Assembly: GCA_946122785.1 (NCBI GenBank)
Contig: CAMGYJ010000008.1
Span: forward strand, 11,495,475-11,559,474
Source of the DNA: Linum tenue
Taxonomy: Eukaryota; Streptophyta; Magnoliopsida; Malpighiales; Linaceae
Direction of reading: 5' to 3'
Length of the DNA: 64,000 nucleotides
A program made the position numbers and the translations under genes. Positions 21,205-32,940 of the stretch are shown one piece after another (within the stretch, counting starts at the first letter, position 1; the number at the start of each line of letters is the position of its first letter). Under the pieces are notes generated by a model. It was not told the origin of the DNA. It ran no database searches and saw only the letters and a program-made list of their open reading frames with translations.

Positions 21205-21252
21205 GTTTTCCTACCAAAAAAAAAAAAAAAAAAAAAAAGAAATCAATTGTAT

Positions 21253-21271
21253 AGATACATATTACATTATA
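21253..21271 (+). repeat. Target site duplication, 5' copy, of the older LINE
   Basis: AGATACATATTACATTATA at 21253-21271 recurs exactly at 23781-23799, just after a short poly(A). It overlaps by two bases the 3' target duplication of the full-length LINE. Confidence 0.88.
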
Positions 21272-23780
21272 ATGGTCGAATCCCCCGCTATTCCCTTCGT
21301 ATTTTCTTTTTTTCCAACGTGAGTTTCCTTTCCAAGTAGGGTCCACTGACCCCACATCAACCAATGTGGCTCCGCCAATGCATATATAAGCATACGTTTA
21401 TGACAACATTTGAATATTTTATCATATTAGACGTATTTAATGAATACAATTTTAACGAAAACCCTCGGTTTTCACTCTCCCGCTGCGGCCGCACTCCGCC
21501 ATCTGCATATTCACAAACGTCTTTCCTTCTCCTCTGATCAGTTCATTACGATGGTGGTCATCGGCTATGTTCTATTTCAGAACAGTAACCCACTGATATA
21601 CTAGTGGCGCAAAAAACCCATTGGAGGGAGACATCGTTTTCTCCCGGCGGGAAATACCGGAAGGTGAAGTTTGGTTTCCGATCCCAACCCTGTTATGATT
21701 TTCTCCTCCCCATGATGAAATGGGAACTAGCACCCATTATCAGATGGTGACGCATGAAGTCTGGGTTTTGAAGTCGTGCCCTGACTATCGCCGGTAATTC
21801 CCCAGATGGTCGGCGGCGATCAGTCCCGACTGTAAGCATTAAAGTCCCTGTTCTCTGGAATTAATCCCTTTTGTTTAAACTTTAAAAACAAAGATTAATT
21901 ACCCTGTAACGGATGGTACCGGATTGGCAGTGATGAGCCTTTAATTTGTCATATTTATGGTCTCGAGGCATTTTACTAAAAGCCATCAAGGCTTGTAATT
22001 ATCCTAAGAATACTAGAATAGTGAGTTTGTTAATAAATTTATAGTGAGTTTAATCATCTTCAAGAAGAATTAATCTTTTCAGTCTAAACTTTCGACATTT
22101 ATGGGAGATTTTACTGGAGAATTTTAACGAGCTTTATTATCTCATTGGCAAAAGGTAACGGGCTACTTAGCTATGGATTGTGAGTATCCGAGGTTGTTTT
22201 AAAAACGTATATGACTATGATTCATGGCTTTGCGGAATTGAGACTCTCTCATCCTACTAGAGAAGAATTGTTTTGGAGACAAAAATCGAGCACGACGCCA
22301 ATTGGCTATCAGAAGGTGATTGGAGTAATACTTATTTCTATCTCGTTGCCTCAATTAAGCGTCAAAGCAATATCATTTAGAGGATGCTAGAGGTAATTGT
22401 TGTGCCACCGAATTGGAGAAACTGAACATTGAATTAGAATTTTATCAGAACCTGTTCAAGAAGGAAAGCACTGCACATGTGATATTAGCTTATCTAATCT
22501 ACAAACTCGTGGAGTTAACTATGGTATCTTATTTCATAAAAGAAGGCCAAGGGGAATGGGACGTACCAAAACTCCAGACTTGCTTTAAACCTCAATCTGC
22601 TGATCTCATCAGGAGAATTCCTCTTCCTCGTTACCCACAGCAAGACATTAGAGTGTGGCACTATTCCAAGGAATGAAAATACACAGTCAAATCGGGTTAT
22701 CACTTAGCTCTGGAAATAACATTGGCATCAAGCCGAAAACCGATAGTACATATCATCGACCCTCCTATTTGAAAAATGACTTGGAATATCCAAGTCCCGC
22801 CTAAGCTCAAACTCTTCATATGGCAATGCCTCAAAGTCATACTTCCCACAGTAGCGGCCCTTCAAACTCGTTGAGTAAACTGCCTTAACCGATGCCCTGT
22901 CTGCTGGAGACATCGAGAAAGCATTGAACATTTATTCTTCAGATGCCCCCTAGCCATCAGATTGTGGACTTTAGTGGGATTGAGCAACTTTATTGAGACC
23001 GCCCAGACTGTTAACTTTAGTCTATGGTGGCGACATGTCAGGGTCTATGAGACCTCCCCATTCCACATTCTCCAATGTGTCTGTTTACTTTGGAGAATCT
23101 GGAAGTCTAGAAATAAAGCGACCTTCGAATTTTACCAACCTCATGTCCGTTCCCTAGCCAGACAGTTCTACAACCAGGTCCTCGAAGTCTCCAATCTTCT
23201 CCTTCCTCCTCCACCCCGCAACTCTCTACCCCCAAACCATTCTGCCTCCTCTTGGGTCCCACCGCCAGAAGACTTTTTGAAGATCAACTTCGACGGTGCT
23301 TTTGTGCCGCCGGGTGTTCGTCTGGGCTTATTATCCGTGGGTCAGACGGGCATGTGGTGTTGGCGGTTGGGCTGCAGCATCAAGGAATAGTTAGTCCTTA
23401 CCTGGCAGAGCTTCTAGCCTTTAGAGACGCTATCTCCATCGTAGCCTCAAGATCCTTGACCCGCGTGATAGTCGAAGGTGATTCCGAAGTGGTTGTCAAT
23501 CAAGTCCGTCAAGGCGTCATAGAAGACTCGATTGGTGGTCCGGTGTTACGAGAGTGTCATCAGATCCTTATCTCTTTGTCTGTTTGTATAGAGTTTAGGG
23601 CGGTACCTAGCTCCGCCAACAGTGCTGCCCATAGAGTGGCGTGTAAAGCACTGCTTTTGTCTCGTTTAGAGCTAGAATCTTTTGATTTTTTGGGTGGTTT
23701 CTTTAGAATCTTTTAGGGGTCCTGGGTAGAATTGTAAGTTTAACTATTATCCTTCATTGATATCACTCAGGAAAAAAAAA
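21272..23780 (+). mobile_element. Older, internally deleted LINE copy
   Basis: A 2.5-kb degenerate copy flanked by an exact 19-bp duplication and ending in GAAAAAAAAA. The left 1 kb (21272-22250) has no open frame and resembles a 5' leader. From about 22260 fragments of ORF2 appear: the RT linker (FWRQKS, YQNLFKKES), then the zf-RVT part (IRRIPLPRYPQQDIRVWHYSK, KLFIWQCLK) and RNase H to 23716. The reverse transcriptase core is missing between about 22480 and 22590. Several stops and frameshifts show it is dead. Confidence 0.82.
22413..23716 (+). pseudogene. Remnant of LINE ORF2 (RNase H part best preserved)
   Basis: The readable parts are 22413-22676 (linker fused to the pre-zf-RVT region), 22962-23390 (zf-RVT and linker, with WRIWKSRNKATFEF and FLKINFDGAF) and 23252-23716 (RNase H: GLIIRGSDGHVVLAVG, YLAELLAFRDAI, VEGDSEVVVNQV, ANSAAHRVA). 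A frameshift separates the last two near 23300. It retains RNase H sequence motifs but no continuous protein. Confidence 0.8.
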
Positions 23781-23799
23781 AGATACATATTACATTATA

Positions 23800-26580
23800 C
23801 CTTCACGATTTTTCCTATTATTAGAGGTGTCTTGTACTCCACGAATCGTGTTAAACTGGTCGGGAATATTATTACCTTTCCAGAAAACAAAAATCATACA
23901 TATGCTTAACTGACACCTAATATTAGTAACCTGCCACCTTGAATGAAACACCGCGATATTTTTTTTTTTAATTCTATAAGTTTTGAGTAATTCATTTTGA
24001 AATGAAATATTCTTGTATTTGATAATTAAAAGAATTCTAAATTTTGAATTCTATGGAATTAGAACTAGTTGTTACAATTCCGAGGAATTGAGATGGAATT
24101 TACGAATGAATTCCACGAGTATTTCATAATTATAATAGAATGACATAATTATTCTCATTTGTTAACTAAATTACTTTTATATATATTGTTTGGCGCCAAT
24201 TGTTGCAGTATGAGGAATGTCACCAAGAATTTGATTGCAACGCTAGTAGAATATGTTGGTTATTTTATATTTATGCTTCGATTATATCAGTACGCTCAGA
24301 ATGCACAACTAGATTAGTTCATCGACGAAGTATTAGAAAAATAACTAATGAATATATAGAATAGAAGCGCGCACAAGCACACTTTTGATATTGTTCGTAT
24401 GAGACGAGAGACATTTTTTAGAAAATGGATTTTCAATGAATATTGTTTCTTCCGAAAATTAATAACGGTGTCGTTGGACAAACTTTTAAGTTAATTCAAT
24501 TTTAAACGTATGTCAAACATGGTTTGGAAATTCAATTTATTTATTATTAAAAATTTGAATATAACATACCAAACACATAAATTCATTTGACAATGATTTA
24601 TACACCGTAATTCATTATAAAATAAAATGAATTTTATCGGAGAACTTCAACAGTATTTGATTAGAAGTCAACAATGGAAAATCGGGGGGAAATATAGAGA
24701 TAGACGATTTTGTAGTAGGAGTCCACAAACGCACCACCACCACTAAATTATTCTATTCTGTGTCTCGCAATAGATTAAACACTAATCAATGGATTCTTCT
24801 TACTCTTTTGGAAATAGATCGATGTTAATTTCAATTTGATTCGTGTAATTTTATATCATCGTATATGAATATTGTTTATCTTGCAAGTAGTGGTAACAAA
24901 ATAAGAATATAATTGATTATATGTGTTCTTAGCTCGTTCTACACATTTCGTTCTTACTAATATTTACTTATATGTACGATCCATTCTGGTGGAACTACGT
25001 TAAAGTTAAGAGAGACGCACAGTTGAAACTAGAATAATTGGTAAGGCTTTTGCCCCTCTACTCTACCCCAATTATGACAATCAAATCAGGTTATTCATTC
25101 AAATTTCTGGCTCCGCCACCGCCGCCGACGGACATTTTTTTACTCACTTTCTGTTATGAAGTAGCTTGCCTCTCCTACAGCTACAATTTAATGTGATATA
25201 CTGATATTGCAAATAATATGAGTTCCATGCAATGGACCTGCCCCCAAAAGATCATTATCATTTTCCCCCCCACATTTTCTAAATTTGGACTGTCTCTGTC
25301 CATAATTTTCTAGGGTTTTTCCGTTGTTGTACGTTTTATGGTTACAATTGAATTGAATGTGTCAACAACGAGAGTATAAATATGTGACACATCATTGTTA
25401 TTATTGTCAACTGCCCTGGCCGGTGGTGGCTGTTAATGATGTGATGATTACTCCATTCAAATTCTTAATCTACTTAAAAAAAACGTTTCGAATAGGGGGG
25501 GAAATAAAAGAGAGCTTCCGATTTGTTCTTGTTGATGTGATGATCACATTTTCAATGGCGGTCACACTCGCAACAGCCTAGTGGGACTCCATCGATTCAA
25601 TCTGTTCAGTCTTCAATCTTAATTGACAACCATCGAGAAAGCATACATATGATCGTATAGCATATATGGAAGTATCTTCTAATAGAGGCTATATATGGAA
25701 TACATGACCTTAATTGATCTATAATTCGGTTCATGATGATTCAATGGAATCGATTTATAATTTGATTCGACATAACTTAATCAATCATAGTTTGAAGAGG
25801 GTGCATCTGAAAAGATGCCGCTGCTGGGTGGAGACTAGACTCGAGCAGTTGCAAGCCAACTAGTCGACAACACTTAGGTTCTCGTTTGTTGGTAGTTGGA
25901 CCGAGTAGGTACTAGCAAACCATTGCATTGGTTTGGCACTAATTGGTTACAGCTTACCGCAATGTCAAGAATTTGTTGTGACAGGTTCAATTATGATACC
26001 ATTTACTAAAATGGCCCATCGAAAGAAAGTCAACTCATTTGCTCTTGAAGTTTGCACAAGTTTGTATACCATGTGCTTAACAAATGGGGGGTCGTCGAGA
26101 TTTGAACACAAGACCTCTAGGTCATCGAATGCTTTGATACTATGTTAAGAACCAATTGATCTCAATAACTCGACCTATTGAGTAATATTCAGTTATGAAT
26201 CTTATGTCATTTACAAAACAACAAAAGCCAATTCGACCTAGTACCAAAAAATCAAATAAATTCTAGTTGATTGGATCCAAAGCCTCGGTCAGCACGGGAA
26301 ACTTAAATACTCATCCTACTTTTCACATTTCTCCAATATTGTATGAATGAGCTTCATTTTAATTCTCATTCTTTTATTTCCGTTCACACCGTCAAAACTC
26401 TAAGATTGAAATATGCACATGTCAACCTAACATGTTGTACTATCGTTATTCTTCAACGCGGATATTCCACATAAGAATGTACTCTCCTCGTAAAAGAATA
26501 ATATGCACATGAAAGAATGTACCTCCTCATTGTCATTCATGCTCTCCCATAATGTTTTGTGGAGAGATGATATAGAAATG
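23800..26580. other. AT-rich intergenic region, no gene seen
   Basis: About 2.8 kb with no supported gene. It includes stretches rich in GAATTC/AATTCC motifs (about 23970-24620) that look like decayed MITE sequence. At about 26084-26160 there is a segment reading GATTTGAACACAAGACCTC...GATACTATGTTAAGAA, a form common in plant repeats with tRNA-like B-box sequence on the minus strand. Short open frames at 25357-25581 and 25933-26148 show no domain. Confidence 0.5.
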
Positions 26581-27160
26581 TGTTGGGGGCATGGTCGCGG
26601 CCCAAGTGGGTAAGGCCTGCAGGGCCCAAGAGAGTGAGATTGGATAGGCTAGGGCAAGTAGTGGAGTGTGGCCCAATAGGCCCAAGGGGGCATGGGGGGA
26701 GTCAGCCCATTCATCAGAGAGTAGCACCAGGCCAGGTGGGGCCCGGGCCCTAACACTGGGCGCATGCGACAAAGAGTTACAACGGGAAGGAGGGTACGGA
26801 GGATGGACCACCTGACGTCATGCGCCTCGACTGACTGAGGGCGGTGTCAGGTGGTCGAGGCGCATGGGGCCTGGTTGTACGGCGCATTTAATGCGGGTCT
26901 GGCGACAGGCGGGAGACGGGGATGTCGGTCGGCCGGACCCGAGGTATAAATAGGAGAGTTGGTGAACCTCATTTACTCAGGTTGGAACTTCTCTCTAAAA
27001 TTACTATTCACTTCTCTCTCTAGAAAGGGCATCTGACTTGGGCGTTGGAGTGCTAACGAGTCCTCTTTAGGACTCCGTTTAGCCGTGTTGCGTGCAGGTG
27101 TGGGCGTGCCAGGACGGTCGTACACGGAGGTTCGGGGCGCCTAGTTATCGGGCACGAACA
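26581..27160 (+). repeat. 5' LTR (580 bp)
   Basis: Starts TGTTGGGGGC and ends GGGCACGAACA, so it has TG..CA ends and TGTT/AACA terminal inversion. A TATA box, TATAAATA, lies at 26945-26952. It would drive the genomic RNA; R and U5 follow. It matches the 3' LTR at 578 of 580 positions by eye. Confidence 0.96.
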
Positions 27161-27180
27161 ATTGGCACGCCAGGAAGGGG
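27161..27180 (+). other. Primer binding site region
   Basis: Immediately after the LTR, ATTGGCACGCCAGGAAGGGG contains the TGG expected for pairing with a tRNA CCA end. The primer tRNA cannot be named with certainty from this stretch. Confidence 0.5.
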
Positions 27181-27220
27181 GGCACGAGGACGCATAGCAA
27201 CAAAGAGAGGGTAGGGGGTC

Positions 27221-29920
27221 ATGGAGGCGCTTGGGGCAGGTGAAGGAGAAGGAGGACCGGCGGCGGCCGAGGCGTCCCGGGAGGCGCCTGGGCTGTCGGG
27301 TGAAGCGCATGCGGCGGTTGAGGACGGGGCGCAGGACACGGCCCAATCCGAGGGCATCACCCTCACAAAGGAGCATCTACTCCACATAGTCGAGCAACAG
27401 GAACAGGGGCTTGAGGCACTCAGGAAAGAGGTGGAAGTGTTGAAAAAGGGAGCCGAGGCGGCGGCCCCCCCTCTAGGGAAGAGAAGGGACAGAGAGGAAG
27501 AAGAGGAAGGGGCGTCCAGCGCGATGAGGCGCATGGAAGATGTAGGGCACCTGACGAAGCATTTGGCCTCGGATTTCGACGAGCACAATGGATGGGCGCT
27601 TCGTCGGCAGGGGAGAGCGTGGGGGGTGCGACAGCCCCTCGCGCGAAGCATATTGGCCGAACAAGCAAACTCCGTCATCCCGGCGCTTCCTACCTACGAC
27701 GGGGCGGCCGACCCAGAGGATCACTTGAACAACTACTTCACGAAGATGCAATTGTACAACAGCTCTGATGCCACCTTATGCCGCGCGTTTCCTTCCACGT
27801 TTGCGGGCGTAGTGTTGGATTGGTATCATCAAATAGAGGAGGGACGGATTGATAGCTTTGAGCAGTTCGCGGCCCTTTTTCTTTCAAAGTTCGCCAGCCG
27901 GAAGCGCCGGAGCCTCACCATTAGCGCCTTGTTCAAGGTCAAGCAGCGGAAGGGCGAGGCGCTCAGGGACTTCTATGAGCGCTGGATGTCAGTGGCCATG
28001 GCGGTCAAGGATGTAAAGCCCCCGGTCCTAGGATGCTGCCTGGACGAGTGTACAACAAGTGAAGAGTTGTGCCGAGCGCTGTCTAAGAGAGATGTGATAT
28101 CCACCGAAGATTTGGATCGGAGGGTGCAAAAGGTGATCATGTTGGAGGAGACCCTGGCAGCGAGAAGGTTGGAGCGGAGGGACGTGCGCTCAGAAGAGGC
28201 GGAGGTGGCCAGGGCGCCACGCCCACCGCCCCCCGCCACACACCACCAGAGCGCACCTTTCTCGGCCAACATGCGACGCCCAGAGCCACCGCGATTTCCA
28301 CCAAGGGGAGGAGGGAACTTCATCGAGCTTAATGACTCGATGAAAAATGTGCTGCAATTTGTGAAGGACAAGGGGTACCATATCCGCTGGCCGGGTCCAA
28401 TAAAGGGGCGCCCGAACGAGCAGAACCTCGACAGGTACTGTGAGTTCCACCGAGAGAGGGGCCACCACACGGCAGACTGCTACCAGCTCAAGTCGGAGAT
28501 CCAAGGGCTGGTAGATCGAGGAATGTTGAACGAATTAGTAAGAAAGCGGGAAGATAGGACGCAGAGGGCCTTCATGGTGCAGGAGGAGAAGGAGGGGGTG
28601 GAGCAAAAAAATGCCCCAAATGAAGAAGGGAAGGCCCCCATGGAAAAAGAAGTGCTGCCCCCGCCCCCGTTCGACATAGAGCCCGAGGCGCACCCGGAGC
28701 GCGTGAGGCTCACCATTGAGGCCATCTCGGGCACGCTGGACCTAAGGCAGAAGCTTGACGAAGGCAGGCGCCTGAAATCGGCCACGGCAAGCGCCCGCGC
28801 GGCGGTGCATATTCACTTTAACGAGACCCCTGAAGAGGCGTGTCGGGTGCCCTCCGTGGAAGCGCTTGAAATCAGAGGGGTGGTGGCTGGATGTGAAGTA
28901 AAGAGGATGTTGGTGGATACGGGAAGCTCGATGGATGTGCTGTTCAGATCCACGTTCGAGAAGATGCAACTATCCCCGAGCCTGGTCAGGCCGGCGGAGT
29001 CAGTCCTGATAGGGTTCTCGGGGGTGCCGGCAAGAGTGGTGGGGCGTGTGCGGTTACCGGTGACATTGGGAGACGAGGCGCATCATGTGACGCACACGGT
29101 GGAGTTCGGAATCGTGGACTGCCCCTCCCCCTACAATGCAATCCTGGGACGTCCGATGTTGGCGCTCTTCAATGGGGTCGCGTCCTCGTGCCATCAAGTG
29201 TTGAAATTCATTACCCCGAAGGGAGTGGGAATGTCGCGAGGGGAAGCCTCACCCGAAGCGCGGCTCGCAAAAAGGGCGCGCATGTATAACATCGACGTGC
29301 GTCCGGAAGACACGCCTAGGGCGGAAGCAGCTGACACCGAGGTCCAAGTTCCTTTGGACGCGGAGCGCCCTGAACGGTGCGTGCGCATTTCGGCACACAC
29401 GAGCGGGGAGGCGGCCGAGGCGCTGGTGGAACTCCTGAGGGAGTTCGCCGACTTGTTCGCATGGAGCGCCAGGGAGATGCCAGGCGTGAAGCCCGAGATC
29501 GCATTGCACCGGTTGTCGGTTGAGAAGGGCGCGCGCCCCGTGCAGCAAAAAAGGAGACCCCTCTCGGAGGAAAATGAGGAAGCCCTGCGCAAAGAAGTGG
29601 GAAAGTTACTCGAGGCAGGGTTTGTGGAAGAAGCGCGATACATAACATGGCTATCGAACGTAGTGCTCGTCCCAAAGGCGACGGGAGACTGGAGGATGTG
29701 CGTGGATTACACGAATCTGAACCGGGTATGCCCTACGGACGCCTACCCCATGCCACGCATAGACCAGTTGGTAGATGCGACCGCATATCACGAGGCGCTG
29801 AGCTTCCTGGACATGTTCTCGGGGTATCATCAGATCCTCATGTGCGAGGAGGATAGAGACAAAACGGCGTTCGCAACTCATTTGGCAACTTCCGTTACAA
29901 GGTCATGTCATTCGGGCTGA
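27221..29920 (+). CDS. Gag-protease and N-terminal reverse transcriptase (frame interrupted)
   Basis: An 899-residue frame. The first 150 residues are charged with a short coiled-coil segment (LLHIVEQQEQGLEALRKEVE). Retrotrans_gag lies around residues 160-270 (DPEDHLNNYF, VLDWYHQI, LFKVKQRKGEALRDFYERW). A degenerate zinc motif CEFHRERGHHTADC follows near residue 410. The aspartic protease is marked by LVDTGSSMDVLF near 565 and AILGRPML. The reverse transcriptase begins at about residue 750 (WRMCVDYTNLNRVCPTDAYP, LDMFSGYHQI) but the frame is lost near 29880, within the palm, and ends at 29920. The rest of RT continues in another frame. Confidence 0.88.
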   Translation: MEALGAGEGEGGPAAAEASREAPGLSGEAHAAVEDGAQDTAQSEGITLTKEHLLHIVEQQEQGLEALRKEVEVLKKGAEAAAPPLGKRRDREEEEEGASSAMRRMEDVGHLTKHLASDFDEHNGWALRRQGRAWGVRQPLARSILAEQANSVIPALPTYDGAADPEDHLNNYFTKMQLYNSSDATLCRAFPSTFAGVVLDWYHQIEEGRIDSFEQFAALFLSKFASRKRRSLTISALFKVKQRKGEALRDFYERWMSVAMAVKDVKPPVLGCCLDECTTSEELCRALSKRDVISTEDLDRRVQKVIMLEETLAARRLERRDVRSEEAEVARAPRPPPPATHHQSAPFSANMRRPEPPRFPPRGGGNFIELNDSMKNVLQFVKDKGYHIRWPGPIKGRPNEQNLDRYCEFHRERGHHTADCYQLKSEIQGLVDRGMLNELVRKREDRTQRAFMVQEEKEGVEQKNAPNEEGKAPMEKEVLPPPPFDIEPEAHPERVRLTIEAISGTLDLRQKLDEGRRLKSATASARAAVHIHFNETPEEACRVPSVEALEIRGVVAGCEVKRMLVDTGSSMDVLFRSTFEKMQLSPSLVRPAESVLIGFSGVPARVVGRVRLPVTLGDEAHHVTHTVEFGIVDCPSPYNAILGRPMLALFNGVASSCHQVLKFITPKGVGMSRGEASPEARLAKRARMYNIDVRPEDTPRAEAADTEVQVPLDAERPERCVRISAHTSGEAAEALVELLREFADLFAWSAREMPGVKPEIALHRLSVEKGARPVQQKRRPLSEENEEALRKEVGKLLEAGFVEEARYITWLSNVVLVPKATGDWRMCVDYTNLNRVCPTDAYPMPRIDQLVDATAYHEALSFLDMFSGYHQILMCEEDRDKTAFATHLATSVTRSCHSG

Positions 29921-32559
29921 AGAACGCCGGCGCCACTTACCAGCGCATGGTAAACACGGTGTTCCAGCGACAAATTGGCCGAAACGTGGAGGCATACGTG
30001 GACGACCTGGTGGTGAAGAGCAAGAGGAAGGAGGATCACCTGAGTGATCTGCGCAAGACTATCGAAACGATGCGCGCCCACACATTGCGCCTCAATCCGT
30101 TGAAATGTGTGTTTGGGGCGGAAGCCGGGAAGTTCCTAGGCTTCATGATCACAAAGAGGGGGATCGAGGCCAATCCAAGGCAGGTGGAGGCGATCAGGCG
30201 CCTCAGCCCACCGCGGACGCCCAATGAAGTGCAGGTCTTGAATGGGCGCCTGGCAGCGTTGGGGCGTTTCATTCCTAGATCGGCCGACAAGGGCGCCCCC
30301 TTTTTCGGCGTTCTGAAGAAGGCCACGCGCTTCAAATGGACCAGCGAATGCGATAGAGCGTTTGAACAGTTGAAGGACCTGTTGGTGGCGCCTGCGGTCA
30401 TGACGGCGCCACGAAAGGGCGAGACGTTATACCTTTACATAGCGGTTTCCCGAGCCGCCGTGAGCGCCGTCCTCGTCTCCAGAGCGGGCCCGGACAAGGA
30501 GGAACGCCCAGTGTATTACGTGAGCAAGGTAATGACGGGACCCGAGACGCGGTACGCGCCCATCGAGAAGGCAGCCCTAGCAGTGGTGGTAGCGGCATAA
30601 AAGCTGCGTCCCTACTTTCAGGCGCACACGGTGATCGTCCTTACCAACCTACCGCTGAGGAGCACGCTAGGCTCGATGGACGTGGCGGGGCGCATGGTGA
30701 AGTGGGCCGTGCAGTTAAGTGAGTATGATGTTAAGTACGCGCCGCGACCCGCAATCAAGGCGCAGGTACTGGCGGACTTTGCCGCAGAGGGCGTGGTGAG
30801 CGAAGGAAAGGGCATGGAAGAGGATTGGCGGGTGTACGTTGATGGGGCGGCAAGCCGAGTAGGCGCTGGCGCGGGCATAGTTGTTATCAACCCCATGGGA
30901 ACAACTCATGAGGTGGCCCTCCGATTTTCGTCACTGAAAACGAATAATGCGGCGGAATATGAAGCGGTAATCGCCGGGTTACGCACAGCGCGCGAGTTGG
31001 GAGCACGAAGGGTCCAGGTCTACTCTGACTCCGCCTTGGTGGTGAATCAGCTGAATGGAGTTTTTGATGTAAAGGAGGAGGCGCTGGGCGTGTACTTGAA
31101 AAAGGTGGAGGAACAGCGTGCATGGTTCGGACATGCCGAGTTTGTACACGTGCCGCGTGAGGAGAATGCCCACGCCGACGCCCTATCAAAGCTAGCCACG
31201 GCCACAGACTTCGAAAGTGAAAGGTACGTGATAGTAACCAAGGAGCAATCCCAGGAAGAGTACATGGTGGGGGTTGCGGAAGAAGGAGAAGGGGAAGGGG
31301 AGAATTGGATGACCCCAATCAGGGCGTACTTGCTCCACGGCGTAATCCCAGAGGACGGCAAGCTCGCATGGCAAGTAAGGCGTAAGGCCGCTAGATGTGT
31401 GATCTTGGAGGGCCAGCTGTACAAGAGGTCGCACTCAGGGGCGTACCTGAGGTGCCTTACAAACGAGGAGGGCGTGAAGGCTATAATGGAGGTGCACCAG
31501 GGCGCCTCCGGCATGCACGCGGGAGCAAGGAGTCTGGAAAAAGTCCTGCTGAGACAAGGCTATTATTGGCCCACTATCAGGGCGGATGCGAAGAACCATG
31601 TGGAGAGCTGCCACCAGTGCCAGATTCATGCTCACGACACTCACGTCCCCAAGGCACCCATGCAGGGTAACGTGGGCGCGTGGCCTTTCTCGCAATGGGG
31701 GATGGATCTGCTGGGGCCCTTCCCCAAGGCGCCCGGGCAGATGAAGTATCTTATTGTGGCAGTAGATTACTTTTCCAAATGGATTGAGGCTGAACCCTTG
31801 GCATCCATTACCCAGGCCCAAGTAAGGAAGTTCACCACGAAGAATATCTTCACCCGTTACGGCCTACCAGAGTCTATAGTGGCAGATCATGGCAAGCAAT
31901 TCGACTGCCAGAAGTTCATTGAGTTCTGCGATGAAAACGGCGTGATCTTGCGGTTCTCGTCCGTGGCCTACCCCCAGGCCAATGGGCAGGCGGAGGCTGC
32001 TAACAAAAGCATCTTGCATGGTCTACACACCAGGCTGTCGGAGGCCAAGGGAAGGTGGGTGGAGGAGCTCCCCGGCGTGCTCTGGGCGCACCGTACAACA
32101 TACAAGGTGGCGACGGGGGAAACCCCATTCGCCCTAACCTATGGTAGCGAGGCGGTCATACCAGTGGAGATGCGTTTCCCCACGTACAGGGTAAAGGAGT
32201 ACGGACCTCGGGTCAACGACGAGGAGCGTATCCACGACCTCGATATGCTGGAGGGACGCAGGGATGTTGCTGCTGTGCGCCTCGAGGCAATGAAACGGCA
32301 GGTGGCCAGATACTATGATCGCAAGATGCGCCCCCACCGAATCACCTTGGGAAGCCTGGTGTTGAGGCGCGATTTTCGTCCAAAAGCGTGCGAGGGCAAG
32401 TTGGCACCCAAGTGGAAGGGGCCATACCGTGTTAGAGAGGTAGTGGGGCCGGCTACCTTCAAACTTGAGCGCATGAGTGGGAAGGCTGTGAAACGAACAT
32501 GGAATGCCATGAACTTAAGGGAGTACAAGGGTACGGGGGGAGACGAAGTTTCAGAGTGA
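29905..32559 (+). pseudogene. Rest of pol: RT, RNase H, second RNase H, integrase (broken by one stop)
   Basis: The frame continues from the shifted RT: the catalytic YVDD is at 29995-30006. RNase H follows (LYLYIAVSRAAVSAVLV). An in-frame TAA at 30598-30600 interrupts RNase H; it could arise from one C-to-T change. After it the same frame reads to 32559: the rest of RNase H, an archaeal-type RNase H (VYVDGAASRVGAGAG, NNAAEYEAVIAGL, YSDSALVV, ENAHADALS), and integrase with an HHCC finger (ending CHQCQ), D in MDLLGPF, D in VADHGKQF, E in GQAEAANKSI, and a GPY-type C-terminus (WKGPYRV). The domain set is complete but the copy cannot make full Pol. Confidence 0.88.
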
Positions 32560-32718
32560 TTAATGGGGCAAGGAGTCGGAACGCCTTGATTTTGGCCAGC
32601 TGATGAGAATCACTCATCAGGCTGAAGGAGGTATACTTACTACAAGCATGGGATACCATGCGCCTCAACGAGTGAGATTAAAGTGCTCTAAAGTTTTATT
32701 TTCATATTATATTACTGT

Positions 32719-32940
32719 AAAGCGCCCTGTCTTTCGCGCCCCGTTTAAGTAATTTAAATGGAATGAAGTCAGTTGCTTGCGTAAGTGTTGATTTCGTAAA
32801 GCGCCCTGGTCAGTTAGCGCCCTCCTAAAGCGCCCTGTCACTTCGCGCCCCGTTTAAGAAATTTAGATGGAATGAAGTCAGTTGCTGGCGTAAGTGTTGG
32901 TTTCGTAAAGCGCCCTGGTCATTTAGCGCCCTCCTACAGT
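32719..32940. repeat. Two tandem 108-bp units in the retroelement 3' noncoding region
   Basis: AAAGCGCCCTGTC begins at 32719 and again at 32827. Both units run through CGCGCCCCGTTTAAG, TGGAATGAAGTCAGTTGCT and GTAAAGCGCCCTGGTC to GCGCCCTCCTA with few differences. More single AGCGCCC motifs follow to about 33080. The block separates the sense pol end (32559) from the end of the antisense gene (33257). Confidence 0.85.

Larger units (their letters stand above)
15139..21238 (+). mobile_element. Full-length LINE (L1-type non-LTR retrotransposon)
   Basis: A 6.1-kb element with a 104-bp 5' leader, two open ORFs, a short 3' UTR with a perfect hairpin, and a 23-base poly(A) tail (21216-21238). It is bounded by identical 17-bp target duplications. 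Intact frames, intact duplication and an unmutated A-tail indicate a recent insertion. It inserted in the intergenic region beyond the EDR4-like gene and immediately left of an older LINE. Confidence 0.95.

Noticed and set aside
26084..26175. tRNA-derived SINE
   Set aside because: A B-box-like GTTCAAATC on the minus strand and a GATACTATGTTAAGAA phrase are present, but no A box at proper spacing, no tail and no duplication were found.
29875..29910. Programmed ribosomal frameshift in pol
   Set aside because: The shift lies within the RT palm rather than at the gag-pol or pro-RT junction, and I see no slippery heptamer with following structure; a one-base deletion is simpler.
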